From Caulobacter sp. RHG1 (GTDB lineage: Bacteria; Pseudomonadota; Alphaproteobacteria; Caulobacterales; Caulobacteraceae): 64,000 nt of DNA. A model generated the notes under the pieces. That model saw only the letters and a program-made list of their open reading frames with translations. It was not told where the DNA came from and did not search any database. Positions 1-8,489 of the stretch are shown here, piece after piece (the stretch's first letter is position 1; each line of letters starts with the position of its first letter). The DNA lies in the NCBI RefSeq assembly GCF_013181195.1, contig NZ_SMZP01000004.1:558001-622000 (forward strand). The letters are read 5' to 3'. The position numbers were made by a program, and so were the translations under genes.

Positions 1-1
1 C

Positions 2-814
2 GGCCCGCAGGTCGACGTCCTGACCATCAGCCTGTCGGCCACCGACTTCATCGGTCACCGCTATGGCGCGCGCGGCCCGGAGATGTGCGACCAGTTGGCC
101 CGCCTGGACGATCGCCTGGGCGTGTTCCTCAAGAGCCTGGACAAGGTCAAGGGCGGGGTCCTGGTGGCCCTGGCGGCCGACCACGGGGGCTCCGACTTCG
201 CCGAGCGCCTGCATGGCGAGAGCTACGGGACCGAGCGCGTCATCGGCAAGACTTGGATCGCCAAGCTGAACGCCCAGCTGCGCACCGACCTGGGCCTGAC
301 ATGGGATCCGCTGCTGGCCGAGGGCGGCATCGACCAGATCTATGTCGTCGGTCCCGACGGCAAGACGCCGTCGCTGGCCGACCGCATGCGCGTCACCGCC
401 GCGGCCCTGGTGCTGATGAACCGCGATCCGGTCGTGGCCGGGGCCTTCGACTCCAACGCCATCCTGACGGCCGAGCCCGCGCCGGCCGACGCTTCGCCCG
501 AGGAGATCTCGCTGGTCGAACGCCTTCGCCGCAGCGCCTATCCGGGCCGGGTGGGCGACATCCTGATCGCCTTCAAGCCTGATCGTATTCCCGCCACCGC
601 CGGCGCGACCTATGTCGCCACCCACGGCAGCCCCTGGGATTACGACCGCCGTATCCCGATCCTGTTCTGGTGGAAGGGCGCGACGCCGCACGAGCGGGTC
701 CTGCCGCTGGACACGGTGGACATCGCTCCGACCCTTGCCGCCGTCACAGGCGTCAAGCCGCCGGCGGATGTCGACGGCGTGTGCAGGTCGCTGGTTTATG
801 GTCAAGCTTGCTAG
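2..814 (+). CDS. Alkaline phosphatase/phosphodiesterase-fold protein, 5' truncated
   Basis: The reading frame is open to the left edge, so the N-terminus and the nucleophile region lie outside; about 270 C-terminal residues are present. The family (type I phosphodiesterase / nucleotide pyrophosphatase, alkaline phosphatase superfamily) hydrolyses phosphate mono- or diesters with two bound metals. Visible motifs are SATDFIGHRYG near the start, the metal-ligand motif ADHGGSDF, and THGSPWDYDRRIPILFWW near the C-terminus, followed by the typical VDIAPTLAAVTGV segment. The stop is followed after 58 bases by an ATP-grasp gene on the same strand, so it may belong to the same unit. The family is clear; the substrate cannot be told. 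Confidence 0.8.
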   Translation, partial: GPQVDVLTISLSATDFIGHRYGARGPEMCDQLARLDDRLGVFLKSLDKVKGGVLVALAADHGGSDFAERLHGESYGTERVIGKTWIAKLNAQLRTDLGLTWDPLLAEGGIDQIYVVGPDGKTPSLADRMRVTAAALVLMNRDPVVAGAFDSNAILTAEPAPADASPEEISLVERLRRSAYPGRVGDILIAFKPDRIPATAGATYVATHGSPWDYDRRIPILFWWKGATPHERVLPLDTVDIAPTLAAVTGVKPPADVDGVCRSLVYGQAC

Positions 815-872
815 GACGGGCTTTTAGAAACGTCACAAGCGGTCGCTAGTCCTTCCCCTCTCGGGGGAACGC

Positions 873-2012
873 ATGGGCTACGACCGCTTCTACTTCCTGA
901 AGAAGGCCTACGGAATCTATCCGGGCGTCTTGCGCCCGGTTTCGGCGCGTTGCCTTGAGCCGCACTATGCCCACCGGCGCGCTAGGCGTGGTCCGGTCAG
1001 GGCAGGGTTGGACGTGCTGGTCGGCCTGGCCTTCCGCGCCTGGATCCCCGGTCGCGCGGCCAAGGTGCAAAAGAGGTTCGGCCTGAGCGAGGCCTGGCGC
1101 GAGCGGGCCATCGAGATCGCCCGCGCCCGTTTCGTCGATCCCAACGACCTCGCGCTTTTTCGCATCGAAACCCCGGACCAGCTGGATGTCTATGTCCGCC
1201 GGTTCGAGGATGCGGCCCTGAACAAGAAGATCAATCCGCTGGGCTGGACCTCCGCCTGCGTGCTGGCCGACAAGGTCCGCTTCCAGGCCCGTTGCGCCGA
1301 GGCCGGCCTGCCGCATCCGCGCACCGTGGCCCTGGTCAAGGATGGTCGCGTGACGATGAAGGCCGATCCCGCGGGGCGCGACCTGGTGGTCAAGCCGGCG
1401 GACGGGGAGGGCGGCGACGGCGTCGTCATCCTGGAGCGTGTCGTGGACGCCGCCGATCTTTCCGCGCGACTGCCCAAGGCGCGCGGCGCTTTCGTGGTTC
1501 AGGATCGCGTGCAGACCCATCCGGCCTTGCTGGGCCTGGCGCTGGACGCCCTGCCGACGGTGCGGATCGTGACCATGATCGACGAGGTCGGCGCGCCCGA
1601 GGTGGTCAGCGCCACCTTCCGCTTCGCCTCGGTGGCTGGGGCGAGGGTGGACAACATGAAGGCCGGCGGCCTGATCTCGGCGGTGGACCTGCCGGTCGGC
1701 GCCTTGGGCCTAGCCTGCAAGGGCTATGGCGGCGGCGACCACGCCGTGCATCCCGTGACCGGTGCGGCGATCATCGGCCGCAAGCTGCCCGACTGGGCCG
1801 CGGCCAAGGGGCTGGTGCGGCGGGCTCATGCCGAGACCTTCGCCGACTACGCCCTGATCGGCTGGGACGTGGCCCTGACGCTCGACGGTCCGGTTCTGAT
1901 CGAGGCCAACGGCAAGCCTGGCGTGCTGATGCCTCAGCGCGCCGCTCGCCAGGGCCTGGCGAGCGGCCGCTATGGCGCGCTGCTGGCTTATCATCTTGCC
2001 ATTAAACCTTAG
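873..2012 (+). CDS. Sugar-transfer-associated ATP-grasp protein
   Basis: A 379-residue protein resembling the ATP-grasp family often found in polysaccharide and sugar-transfer loci. The N-terminal third is helical and basic. The ATP-grasp core shows LVVKPADGEGGDGVV (about residues 171-185), the glycine-rich nucleotide-binding loop, and a C-terminal LIEANGKPGVLMPQ motif with the metal-binding Glu/Asn pair. Such enzymes use ATP to join a carboxylate to an amine or thiol through an acyl phosphate. The start is preceded by a GGGGGAA ribosome-binding site. It sits between a phosphodiesterase-fold gene and a second ATP-grasp gene, which suggests a shared pathway; the actual substrates are unknown. 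Confidence 0.75.
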   Translation: MGYDRFYFLKKAYGIYPGVLRPVSARCLEPHYAHRRARRGPVRAGLDVLVGLAFRAWIPGRAAKVQKRFGLSEAWRERAIEIARARFVDPNDLALFRIETPDQLDVYVRRFEDAALNKKINPLGWTSACVLADKVRFQARCAEAGLPHPRTVALVKDGRVTMKADPAGRDLVVKPADGEGGDGVVILERVVDAADLSARLPKARGAFVVQDRVQTHPALLGLALDALPTVRIVTMIDEVGAPEVVSATFRFASVAGARVDNMKAGGLISAVDLPVGALGLACKGYGGGDHAVHPVTGAAIIGRKLPDWAAAKGLVRRAHAETFADYALIGWDVALTLDGPVLIEANGKPGVLMPQRAARQGLASGRYGALLAYHLAIKP

Positions 2013-2112
2013 CGCGACCGTCACAGGCCGCGCCTAGGCTCGGAAACTCGTCATCGACAAGGCGGATCAGCGGGAGGGGGCTCTTGCCGGACGCCAGCCT
2101 GGGGAGGCCCAG

Positions 2113-3156
2113 ATGACTCGTTTCGCTCAGGCCTACATCGCGAGCCCGCGCAGCCTTCCGCTCGACGCCAAGCGCGCACTACGCATCATGCTCATCGCTA
2201 AGCACGCCAAGGGAACCGGCGCGCCGCATCCCGAGGATGGCACCCACGCGGTCTATCACCGCGAGATGCGCCAGACGTTGGAGGACATCGGCGTCAACCT
2301 GACGGTCGCTGACGACTATCGCGTGCTGTTCGAGCGCCCGGATGTCGACTTCCTGTTCCCGCTGCTGAACCGCGCGGGCTTCATGAACTCCGAGATGCTG
2401 GCCCCGCTGCTGTGCAACCGCCTGGACCTGCCATACCTGGGCGCCAGCCCGATCCTGCGCGGCCTGTCGGACGACAAGCACCTGACCAAGCGCGCCGCCG
2501 TGGCGCGCGGCGTCCCGACCGCGCCTTGGGCCGTCTACCGCCGCGGCGCGCCGATCGAGGAGGCCCACTGCCCGCAAGGGGCGCACTTCGTGATCAAGCC
2601 CAACGCCTCGTCGGCTAGCTGGGGCGTCAGCGACGCTCATGACTGGGTCGGGGTGCGCGCAGCGGTGGTCCGGCTCCACGCCGAGGGTCACGACGCCATC
2701 GTCGAGCGCTTCATCCACGGCCACGACATCGAGGTCTCGGCCATCACTCTGGACGGAGAGCCCCTCGTCCTGCCGACCCAGATCGTCGAGCAGGCCGATC
2801 CGTCCCTGCTGCGCACCTATGCGGAGAAGCGCAATCTCTCCGAGGGGCAGGCCTATGTGATCCGCCCGCTGGAGGACAGCCCGATGCTGCGCCTGGCCGA
2901 AGAGCGCGCCCGGGTGATGATGCGTGAGTTCATGCCCTTCGACTACGGCCGCTTTGAGTTCCGTCTCGACCTCTCTTCGGGCGAGCTACAGTTCCTGGAA
3001 GTCAATCTCAACTGCAATCTGTGGTCACGGAAGACCATCTCGATGGCCGCCCGCCAGATCGGCTGGAGCCACGAGGAACTGATCGAGACCATCCTGACCG
3101 AGAGCCTGGAACGCCAGGGCCTGATCCAGCGAGCGTATAATGTCGTCGCTGCCTGA
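2113..3156 (+). CDS. ATP-grasp ligase, D-Ala-D-Ala-ligase-like
   Basis: A 347-residue ATP-grasp protein distinct from the preceding one. An N-terminal Rossmann-like part (about 20-110) ends in LDLPYLGASP, the motif where D-Ala-D-Ala ligases bind their first substrate. The central ATP-grasp part has HFVIKPNASSASWGVS and IVERFIHGHDIEVSAI, and the C-terminal metal site reads LQFLEVNLNCNLWS. The length is near that of D-Ala-D-Ala ligase, but the catalytic surroundings differ and it is not beside mur genes, so a different amine-carboxylate ligase is more likely. A strong GGGGAGG ribosome-binding site precedes the ATG. Its 3' end overlaps the next gene by 17 bases, implying translational coupling. 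Confidence 0.75.
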   Translation: MTRFAQAYIASPRSLPLDAKRALRIMLIAKHAKGTGAPHPEDGTHAVYHREMRQTLEDIGVNLTVADDYRVLFERPDVDFLFPLLNRAGFMNSEMLAPLLCNRLDLPYLGASPILRGLSDDKHLTKRAAVARGVPTAPWAVYRRGAPIEEAHCPQGAHFVIKPNASSASWGVSDAHDWVGVRAAVVRLHAEGHDAIVERFIHGHDIEVSAITLDGEPLVLPTQIVEQADPSLLRTYAEKRNLSEGQAYVIRPLEDSPMLRLAEERARVMMREFMPFDYGRFEFRLDLSSGELQFLEVNLNCNLWSRKTISMAARQIGWSHEELIETILTESLERQGLIQRAYNVVAA

Positions 3157-3946
3157 ATTTGTCGGTGTGATCCTGGCTGGGCAACGTCCCGGGCGTGTCG
3201 ACGCCTTGGCCGAAGCCGCCGGCGTCGCGAACAAGAACCTCGTGCCGATCCAGGGCGCGCCGCTGGTGCGCCATGTCGTCGACGCCCTGGCCGCGACGCC
3301 AGGCCTGTCGCGCCTGCGCATCGTGGTCGAGCCTGGGACCGCGCCGCTGATCGACGCGGTGCTGCCCCACGGTGGTCGCGTGCAGATCGACTACGTGCCG
3401 GCGGCCAACAATCTGGCCGACAGCGTCTATGCGGCCGTGGAGGGCGTGGGCGACATGCCGATCCTGGTGACCACCGGCGACAACGTCCTGCTGACGCCAG
3501 GGGCGGTTGTGGACGTGCTGGCGGTGCTGCGGGGCGGGGCCGACGTGTCCCTGGCCATGGCCAGCCGCGAGTCGGTGTTGGCGGCCCATCCGGAGGGGCA
3601 GCGCCGGTTCTACAAGTTCTCGGATGACGCCTATTCCAACTGCAATCTCTACGCCTTCGCCGGCCCTGCCGCGACGACGGCGGCCGAGAGCTTCCGCAGC
3701 GGCGGACAGTTCGCCAAGAAGCCGATGCGGATGATCATGGCTCTGGGGCCTCTCAACCTAGCCCTGATGTTGATGGGCCAACTGTCGCTGCGTGGCGCGC
3801 TCAAACGCCTGGGTCGCCGCTTCCGCCTGAAGGTCGAGCCCGTGGTCCTGGCCGACGGCGCCCACGCCATCGACGTCGACAACGCCCGCACCTTTGCGGT
3901 GGCGGAGACTTTGCTGGCGCGGCGGGCGATGGCGGACGCGGCTTGA
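3140..3946 (+). CDS. MobA-like nucleotidyltransferase family protein
   Basis: A 268-residue protein with a GT-A/NTP-transferase fold. The N-terminal ILAGQRPGRVDALAEAAG followed by NKNLVPIQGAPLVRHVV is a variant of the family signature (LAGG...R...K...P..G.P..), and VTTGDNVLL supplies the metal-binding Asp. Such enzymes transfer NMP from an NTP to a sugar phosphate or related acceptor. The loop has LAGQ rather than LAGG, so specificity may be unusual. The first 17 bases overlap the upstream ATP-grasp gene. With the two ATP-grasp genes it forms what looks like a three-gene operon making an activated, nucleotide-linked building block; that role is inferred from context. Confidence 0.7.
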   Translation: MSSLPEFVGVILAGQRPGRVDALAEAAGVANKNLVPIQGAPLVRHVVDALAATPGLSRLRIVVEPGTAPLIDAVLPHGGRVQIDYVPAANNLADSVYAAVEGVGDMPILVTTGDNVLLTPGAVVDVLAVLRGGADVSLAMASRESVLAAHPEGQRRFYKFSDDAYSNCNLYAFAGPAATTAAESFRSGGQFAKKPMRMIMALGPLNLALMLMGQLSLRGALKRLGRRFRLKVEPVVLADGAHAIDVDNARTFAVAETLLARRAMADAA

Positions 3947-3972
3947 GCAGGGAATAGGCGGGGTTAACCCTA

Positions 3973-3994
3973 TCCCCGATTAGGGGACTTTTTT
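3973..3994 (+). terminator. Probable rho-independent terminator after the nucleotidyltransferase gene
   Basis: A short stem TCCCC / GGGGA with loop GATTA is followed directly by CTTTTTT. It lies 27 bases after the nucleotidyltransferase stop codon. The stem is only five base pairs, so termination may be partial. Confidence 0.5.
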
Positions 3995-4049
3995 AGTTTC
4001 CCGAACACGGCTGTCACGCATCTTCGACAAGACATCCCTGCGGGAGGGC

Positions 4050-4298
4050 GTGGTGATGAAGTCTAGAGTACGTGCGAAGAAGCATCAGTTTCCGGGCGGA
4101 TGGCTTGTCTTGGGAATGTTGACCTGCGCGGTCCTGTTCTGGACCGGTGTCCAGGCCGACAGCCATCTGTCGGGCGGCCTGTCCACCGCCGCCATGCTGG
4201 GCGCGTTCGCCGCGCTCTGGATCGGGCCGGTGCTGGCCGCGATCACCGTGCTGTGGGGCAGCTTCGCGTTCTTCAAGTGGCTGGTGGTGGGGCGGTAG
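4050..4298 (+). CDS. Small two-helix membrane protein, unknown function
   Basis: An 82-residue protein (80 if the ATG at 4056 is used) with a basic N-terminus (KSRVRAKKHQ), one hydrophobic helix at about residues 17-33 and a second longer hydrophobic stretch at about 45-75. It is not a recognised family. It is flanked by a weak terminator upstream and a strong bidirectional terminator downstream, so it is probably a single transcript. GGGAGGG lies just ahead of the first start. The gene looks real from its codon use and its bounded position, but no function can be assigned. Confidence 0.55.
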   Translation: MVMKSRVRAKKHQFPGGWLVLGMLTCAVLFWTGVQADSHLSGGLSTAAMLGAFAALWIGPVLAAITVLWGSFAFFKWLVVGR

Positions 4299-4322
4299 TC
4301 CCATCCGCTAGGCCGAGAATCA

Positions 4323-4354
4323 AAAACGCCCGGCTATCGCTAGCCGGGCGTTTT
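4323..4354. terminator. Bidirectional terminator between the small membrane gene and rpmG
   Basis: A perfect 14-bp inverted repeat, AAAACGCCCGGCTA / TAGCCGGGCGTTTT, with a TCGC loop. The A-tract on one side and T-tract on the other make it work for both convergent genes. Confidence 0.9.
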
Positions 4355-4379
4355 CGTGTCGTAGCGCGTAAAGGCGATC

Positions 4380-4547
4380 CTACTTGATCTTGCCTTCGCG
4401 GAATTCGACGTGCTTGCGGATGACCGGGTCGTACTTCTTCAGCACCATCTTTTCGGTCTTGGTGCGGGCGTTCTTCTTGGTGACGTAGAAGAAGCCGGTG
4501 TCCGCCGTCGAGTTGAGGCGGATCTTGATGGAAGCCGGTTTGGCCAT
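4380..4547 (-). CDS. rpmG: 50S ribosomal protein L33
   Basis: A 55-residue protein beginning [20 protein letters not shown] and ending in VEFREGKIK. It is the large-subunit protein L33 of the zinc-independent type: the CxxC pairs seen in some L33 proteins are absent. Length and the [20 protein letters not shown] core match the family. It is a monocistronic gene with a bidirectional terminator 26 bases downstream. Confidence 0.96.
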   Translation of the reverse strand: MAKPASIKIRLNSTADTGFFYVTKKNARTKTEKMVLKKYDPVIRKHVEFREGKIK

Positions 4548-4627
4548 GGTCGAATCCCTGCGATGGTCGCGCAGGTTCCCGCGCGTTGAATTGAGAGGCG
4601 CGGAACATACTCATCAATGACTCAAAG

Positions 4628-5074
4628 TCAATTGGCGGGTGAGCAGCGTCGGTAGGGAAAGTCCGCCGATCGCGCCTGGCCGTTCACCGAGCCCTCGATC
4701 CGGGCCACCAGCGTGTCCTTGTCCAAGAGGCGATAGAGAATCCGTTGCGGGAAATCGTGCTCCGGGGCCTCGAAGGTCACGGCGTTCTCGGCGATCTCCT
4801 TCACCGGAAACGCCGACTCGGCCTGGCCCGAGGGAATCGCCACGAAGCGCGGCTTGCCGTCGTCGCCGGGCACGATGCGCATGAATTCGTACTCGCGCAG
4901 CTTGCCGTCGCGGACCGTGCGACTCATGCCCAGCATCGTCCCGGCGGCGGGCGCCAGCCACTGTTCCTCGATCTTGGCGCCGCTCGGCCGCGTCAGGGTC
5001 CAGCAGCCGGCCAGGAAGGCCAGCTTGTCGACCTCGCTAGCGGCCAGCGCCAGGGCCAGAACCGAACCGATCAT
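4628..5074 (-). CDS. DUF6265-like secreted protein
   Basis: A 148-residue protein with a short hydrophobic N-terminal segment (MIGSVLALALAASE) that may be a signal peptide. The body has LAFLAGCWTL at about 18-27, EEQWLAPAAGTMLGMSR and EAPEHDFPQRILYR, which together are typical of the uncharacterised DUF6265 family, a probable small beta-barrel. It ends 24 bases before the NUDIX gene on the same strand and is probably co-transcribed with it. The function is unknown. Confidence 0.7.
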   Translation of the reverse strand: MIGSVLALALAASEVDKLAFLAGCWTLTRPSGAKIEEQWLAPAAGTMLGMSRTVRDGKLREYEFMRIVPGDDGKPRFVAIPSGQAESAFPVKEIAENAVTFEAPEHDFPQRILYRLLDKDTLVARIEGSVNGQARSADFPYRRCSPAN

Positions 5075-5098
5075 GCGAGCCTCCCTTTGGCTCGACCC

Positions 5099-5827
5099 TT
5101 AGAGATGGGTCAGATGCCGCTTGCCGTTCAGAAAGCGCATGAAGGGGGCCGGCCGTCCAGTCTGGGCCAGACGCTCGCCCACCTCGTGCAGCACGAAGCG
5201 GGTGATGTTGGGCAGGTCCAGGGCCATGGCCTCCTGGAAGTCGACCCAGGCGATCTCGTCCAGCTCGCCGCAGTCTGGGCGGCGGTCCAGGCTCAGCAGG
5301 GCCTCGGCCGGGGCCATGAAGAAGCGGGCGTCGAAGCGGCGCGGGCGATAGGGCGGGGTGATGGCTCGGGCCACGAAGCTGAGCGGCGCCAGGTCGGGCA
5401 GGGCGCCCTGGGCCAGGAACGGCCGCCAGGGCCCCGCGCCGGGCCGCTCGGGGGCTGGCTTGGCCAGCAGCAAGCCCGTCTCCTCGAAGGTCTCGCGGAC
5501 GGCCGCCAGGGCCAGGGCGCGCGACAGGCGGGCGGGCTTGGCGTGACGAGGCTCCTGCTCCAGGCGGGCGGCGACCTCCGGCGTCAGCTCGCTGGCGCTG
5601 GGGGCGTCGTAGTCGCCCTTGTCGACTCGGCCGCCGGGAAACACCCACTTGTCGGGCATGAAGGCGTGGCCGTGGTTGCGGCGGCCCATCAGCAGGCGCG
5701 GCTGCGGACCGTCGCTGCGCACGATGATGACGGTGGCGGCGTGCTTGGGCTTCAGCGCCGCGCCGGTCTCGCGCACGGCGGCGTCGTTGACGGTGTCGAA
5801 CTGGGCTTCGATCGGCGGCAGGGTCAT
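5099..5827 (-). CDS. NUDIX hydrolase
   Basis: A 242-residue NUDIX protein. The first strand region reads ATVIIVRSDGPQPRLLMGRR; the NUDIX box starts at WVFPGGRVDKGD and is completed, after an insertion of about 35 residues, by AAVRETFEETGLLL, which holds the catalytic REXXEE residues. The insertion between the glycine and the helix is typical of the long coenzyme-A-pyrophosphatase/RNA-cap-like branch. It hydrolyses a nucleoside diphosphate linked to another moiety; the substrate is not evident. It faces the divergently transcribed M20 peptidase gene across 74 bases. Confidence 0.85.
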   Translation of the reverse strand: MTLPPIEAQFDTVNDAAVRETGAALKPKHAATVIIVRSDGPQPRLLMGRRNHGHAFMPDKWVFPGGRVDKGDYDAPSASELTPEVAARLEQEPRHAKPARLSRALALAAVRETFEETGLLLAKPAPERPGAGPWRPFLAQGALPDLAPLSFVARAITPPYRPRRFDARFFMAPAEALLSLDRRPDCGELDEIAWVDFQEAMALDLPNITRFVLHEVGERLAQTGRPAPFMRFLNGKRHLTHL

Positions 5828-5901
5828 GCGGCGAAGGTTAGACCGATTGCGCGTGCAGGAAAGACCGACGTAACGTCAGGCGTATCTTTGAGGGGCTCAC
5901 C

Positions 5902-7200
5902 ATGATCGGACGGATTTCCACCCTGGCGCTGGTCGCCGGGCTCTCGATGGGCGCGCCGGCGTTCGCGGCTCCCTCGCAGGCCCAGGTGGTCGCGGCGGCC
6001 AAGGCGGTCCAGCCAAAGGTCGTGGCCTGGCGGCGCGACATCCACGAGCATCCCGAGCTGGGCAACCAGGAGGTCCGCACCGCCGCCCTGATCGCCAAGG
6101 AACTGAAGGCGCTCGGCCTGGAGGTCCGCGAGGGCGTCGGCAAGACCGGCGTCGTGGGCGTTCTCAAGGGCGGTAAGCCCGGCAAGGTGGTGGCCCTGCG
6201 CGCCGACATGGATGGCCTGCCCGTCGAGGAGAAGACCGGCCTGCCGTTCGCCTCCAAGGTCACCGCGACGTGGGAGGGCCGCACGGTGCCGGTCATGCAT
6301 GCCTGCGGCCACGACAACCACGTGGCCATGCTGCTGGGCGCGGCCACGGTGCTGGCCGGCATGAAGAAGGACATCGCCGGCACGGTGGTTTTCGTCTTCC
6401 AGCCCGCCGAAGAAGGCCCTCAGGCCGGCGAGGAGGGCGGCGCCAAGCTGATGATCCAGGACGGGGTGCTGGACAAGCCCAAGGTCGACGCGATCTTCGG
6501 CCTGCACATCGGCCCCGGCGACGCTCACGCCCTGAACTACCGACCCGAGGGCTTCTACGCCTCGTCCGACCGGCTGACGATCACGGTCAAGGGCAAGCAG
6601 ACCCATGGCGCGCGGCCCTGGGCCGGCGTCGACATGGCCAGCGTCGCGGCCGACATCGTCCAGGCCGTCAACCAGATCGCCGCCCGCCAGGTCGATGTCG
6701 GCGCCTCGCCCTCGGTGGTGACCATCGCCGTCATCAGCATGGGCATGCGCCAGAACATCATCCCCGAGGACCTGAAGATGGAGGGGACAATGCGGACCTT
6801 CTCCAAGGCCCGGCATGACGACCTGATCGCTCGCGTGCAGAAGACGGTGGCCAGCATCGGCGACCGCTATGGCGCCAAGGCCGAGGCGGTGTTCAGCCAG
6901 CCCTATCCGGTGACCTACAACGACCCGGCGCTGTCGGCCTGGGTCAAGGCCAGCCTGGAGAAGGCCTCGCCCGGCAAGGTCGACGACAAGGCGGCGCTGG
7001 TGACCGGGGCCGAGGACTTCTCGATGTACGCCGAGAAGGTCCCGGCGGTGTTCGTGCAGTTGGGCGGCCGCAAGGCGGACGTGTCGGCGGCGGGGGCTCC
7101 GGCCAACCACTCGCCGTATTTCGACGTGGACGAGGCGACGCTGGAGACCGGCGTGAAGGCCGAGGTGTTCATGGCGCTGGATTATCTGGGGCGGAAGTAG
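5902..7200 (+). CDS. M20 family amidohydrolase/peptidase, exported
   Basis: A 432-residue metal-dependent amidohydrolase of the hippurate/N-acyl-amino-acid hydrolase type. A clear signal peptide (residues 1 to about 22, ending APAFA-AP) sends it to the periplasm. WRRDIHEHPELG, LRADMDGLPVEE, HACGHDNHVAMLLGAA and FQPAEEGPQAGEEGG carry the di-metal ligands and the general base Glu; GLHIGP and AEDFSMYAE complete the set. The protein likely releases amino acids from N-acylated or aminoacylated substrates. It is followed at once by a GC-rich palindromic repeat shared with the convergent aminotransferase gene. Confidence 0.9.
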   Translation: MIGRISTLALVAGLSMGAPAFAAPSQAQVVAAAKAVQPKVVAWRRDIHEHPELGNQEVRTAALIAKELKALGLEVREGVGKTGVVGVLKGGKPGKVVALRADMDGLPVEEKTGLPFASKVTATWEGRTVPVMHACGHDNHVAMLLGAATVLAGMKKDIAGTVVFVFQPAEEGPQAGEEGGAKLMIQDGVLDKPKVDAIFGLHIGPGDAHALNYRPEGFYASSDRLTITVKGKQTHGARPWAGVDMASVAADIVQAVNQIAARQVDVGASPSVVTIAVISMGMRQNIIPEDLKMEGTMRTFSKARHDDLIARVQKTVASIGDRYGAKAEAVFSQPYPVTYNDPALSAWVKASLEKASPGKVDDKAALVTGAEDFSMYAEKVPAVFVQLGGRKADVSAAGAPANHSPYFDVDEATLETGVKAEVFMALDYLGRK

Positions 7201-7210
7201 GCTCAAGATC

Positions 7211-7322
7211 CTCCCCCGCGTTGCGGGGGAGGTGGCCCAGAGGGCCGGAGGGGGCTAGCTGGACGCGAGCCGCATTAGCCCCCTCAGTCGCTCCGCGACA
7301 GCTCCCCCGCATCGCGGGGGAG
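7211..7322. repeat. GC-rich fold-back intergenic repeat A
   Basis: Two copies of the hairpin CTCCCCCGC-3 nt-GCGGGGGAG (7211-7231 and 7302-7322) flank an inverted pair GAGGGGGCTA (7248-7257) / TAGCCCCCTC (7276-7285). The element separates two convergent genes and runs into the 3' end of the aminotransferase gene. The same building blocks (GGCCC..GGGCC, CTCCCCC..GGGGGAG) recur in the elements at 8490 and 10931. Confidence 0.85.
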
Positions 7323-8453
7323 CATCTTGGCGGCGAACCACGGCGTGATCCTCCGCAGAGCCTCCTCGACCTCCGCCGTCGATACCGCGAAGCTGAAGCG
7401 GATGAACCGGTGGCCCTCGACCGGATCGAAATCCACGCCCGGCGCGGTCGCCACGCCCGTATCCCGCAGCAACTGCTGGCAGAAGCCCAGCGAGTCGTCG
7501 GTCAGGTGGCCGATGTCGGCCCAGATGTAGAACGCCCCGTCCGGCGGGGCGATCTTGCGCAGACCGAGCGCTGGCAAGGCCTCCAGCATCAGCTCCCGGT
7601 TACGGCGATAGACCTCGATATGGCCTTCCAGCTCGTCGAGGCAGTCCATGGCCGCCAGGCCCGCGTGCTGGCTCAGCGAGGGGGCGGTCAGGAACAGGTT
7701 GCCGACATAGGCCCGCGCCCGGTCCAAGTCCTCGCCCAGCGGTGTCAGCAGCCAGCCCAGCCGCCAGCCGGCCATGCTGAAGTACTTGCTGAAGCTGTTC
7801 ACGATCACCGCGTCGGGCGCGTATTCCAGCATCGACGGCGTGCGGCCCGTGTAGCTGAGCCCGTGATAGATCTCGTCGCTGATGATGCGGATGCCGCGCG
7901 CGCGGCAGACCTGGGCGATCTTTTCCAGCTCCTCGGGCGCGATGATCGTGCCGGTGGGGTTGGCGGGGCTGGCGACGATGACGCCGGCCGGGGCGGGGTC
8001 CAGCGCCGCCAGATGCGCCGCCGTCAGCTGGAAGCGATCCTCCGGCCCGCAGGCGATCTCGACCGGCTCCAGGTGCAGCGCCTTGAGGCTGTTGCGATAG
8101 GCGACATAGCCGGGACGCGCCAGGGCCACCCGGTCGCCGGGCTTAAACAGGCTGGACAGAGCCAGCACCAAGGCCGGGGAAGCGCCGCAGGTCAGGACGA
8201 TCCGCTCGGGCTCGACTGTGACGCCATAGAGCGTCTGGTAGCGCTGGGCGAGCCGCTCCCGGAGCAGGGGGCTTTCCCAATAGCCCATAGCCTCGGCGTC
8301 CAGCACTTGGTGCGCTTTCGCCAGAGCCTTGCTGGGCGCGCCGGTCGAGGGCTGGCCGAACTCCATGTGGATGATCGACGCGCCCTCCATCTTCAACTGA
8401 TGGGCCAGACGGCTGATGGCGATGGCGTGGAAGGGTTCGATCTCGGCGCGCAT
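7284..8453 (-). CDS. Class I/II pyridoxal-phosphate aminotransferase
   Basis: A 389-residue fold-type I aminotransferase of the aspartate aminotransferase superfamily. VASPANPTGTII binds the cofactor ring region, IISDEIYHGLSY holds the Asp/Tyr pair, and NSFSKYFSMAGWRLGW contains the Schiff-base lysine. The substrate is uncertain; it could act on aspartate, aromatic or branched amino acids. The last twelve residues (LPRDAGELSRSD) are encoded by one arm of the adjoining palindromic repeat, so the natural C-terminus may once have been elsewhere. A second fold-back repeat lies upstream of its start. Confidence 0.9.
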   Translation of the reverse strand: MRAEIEPFHAIAISRLAHQLKMEGASIIHMEFGQPSTGAPSKALAKAHQVLDAEAMGYWESPLLRERLAQRYQTLYGVTVEPERIVLTCGASPALVLALSSLFKPGDRVALARPGYVAYRNSLKALHLEPVEIACGPEDRFQLTAAHLAALDPAPAGVIVASPANPTGTIIAPEELEKIAQVCRARGIRIISDEIYHGLSYTGRTPSMLEYAPDAVIVNSFSKYFSMAGWRLGWLLTPLGEDLDRARAYVGNLFLTAPSLSQHAGLAAMDCLDELEGHIEVYRRNRELMLEALPALGLRKIAPPDGAFYIWADIGHLTDDSLGFCQQLLRDTGVATAPGVDFDPVEGHRFIRFSFAVSTAEVEEALRRITPWFAAKMLPRDAGELSRSD

Positions 8454-8489
8454 GGGTGCTGCTTAGCGAGGTTTGAACCGCCGCGCAGC

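Noticed and set aside
5824..7206. An open frame of 460 codons on the minus strand opposite the M20 peptidase gene
   Set aside because: His/Gly/Arg/Asp-rich with no recognisable motif, while the plus strand encodes a complete M20 enzyme.
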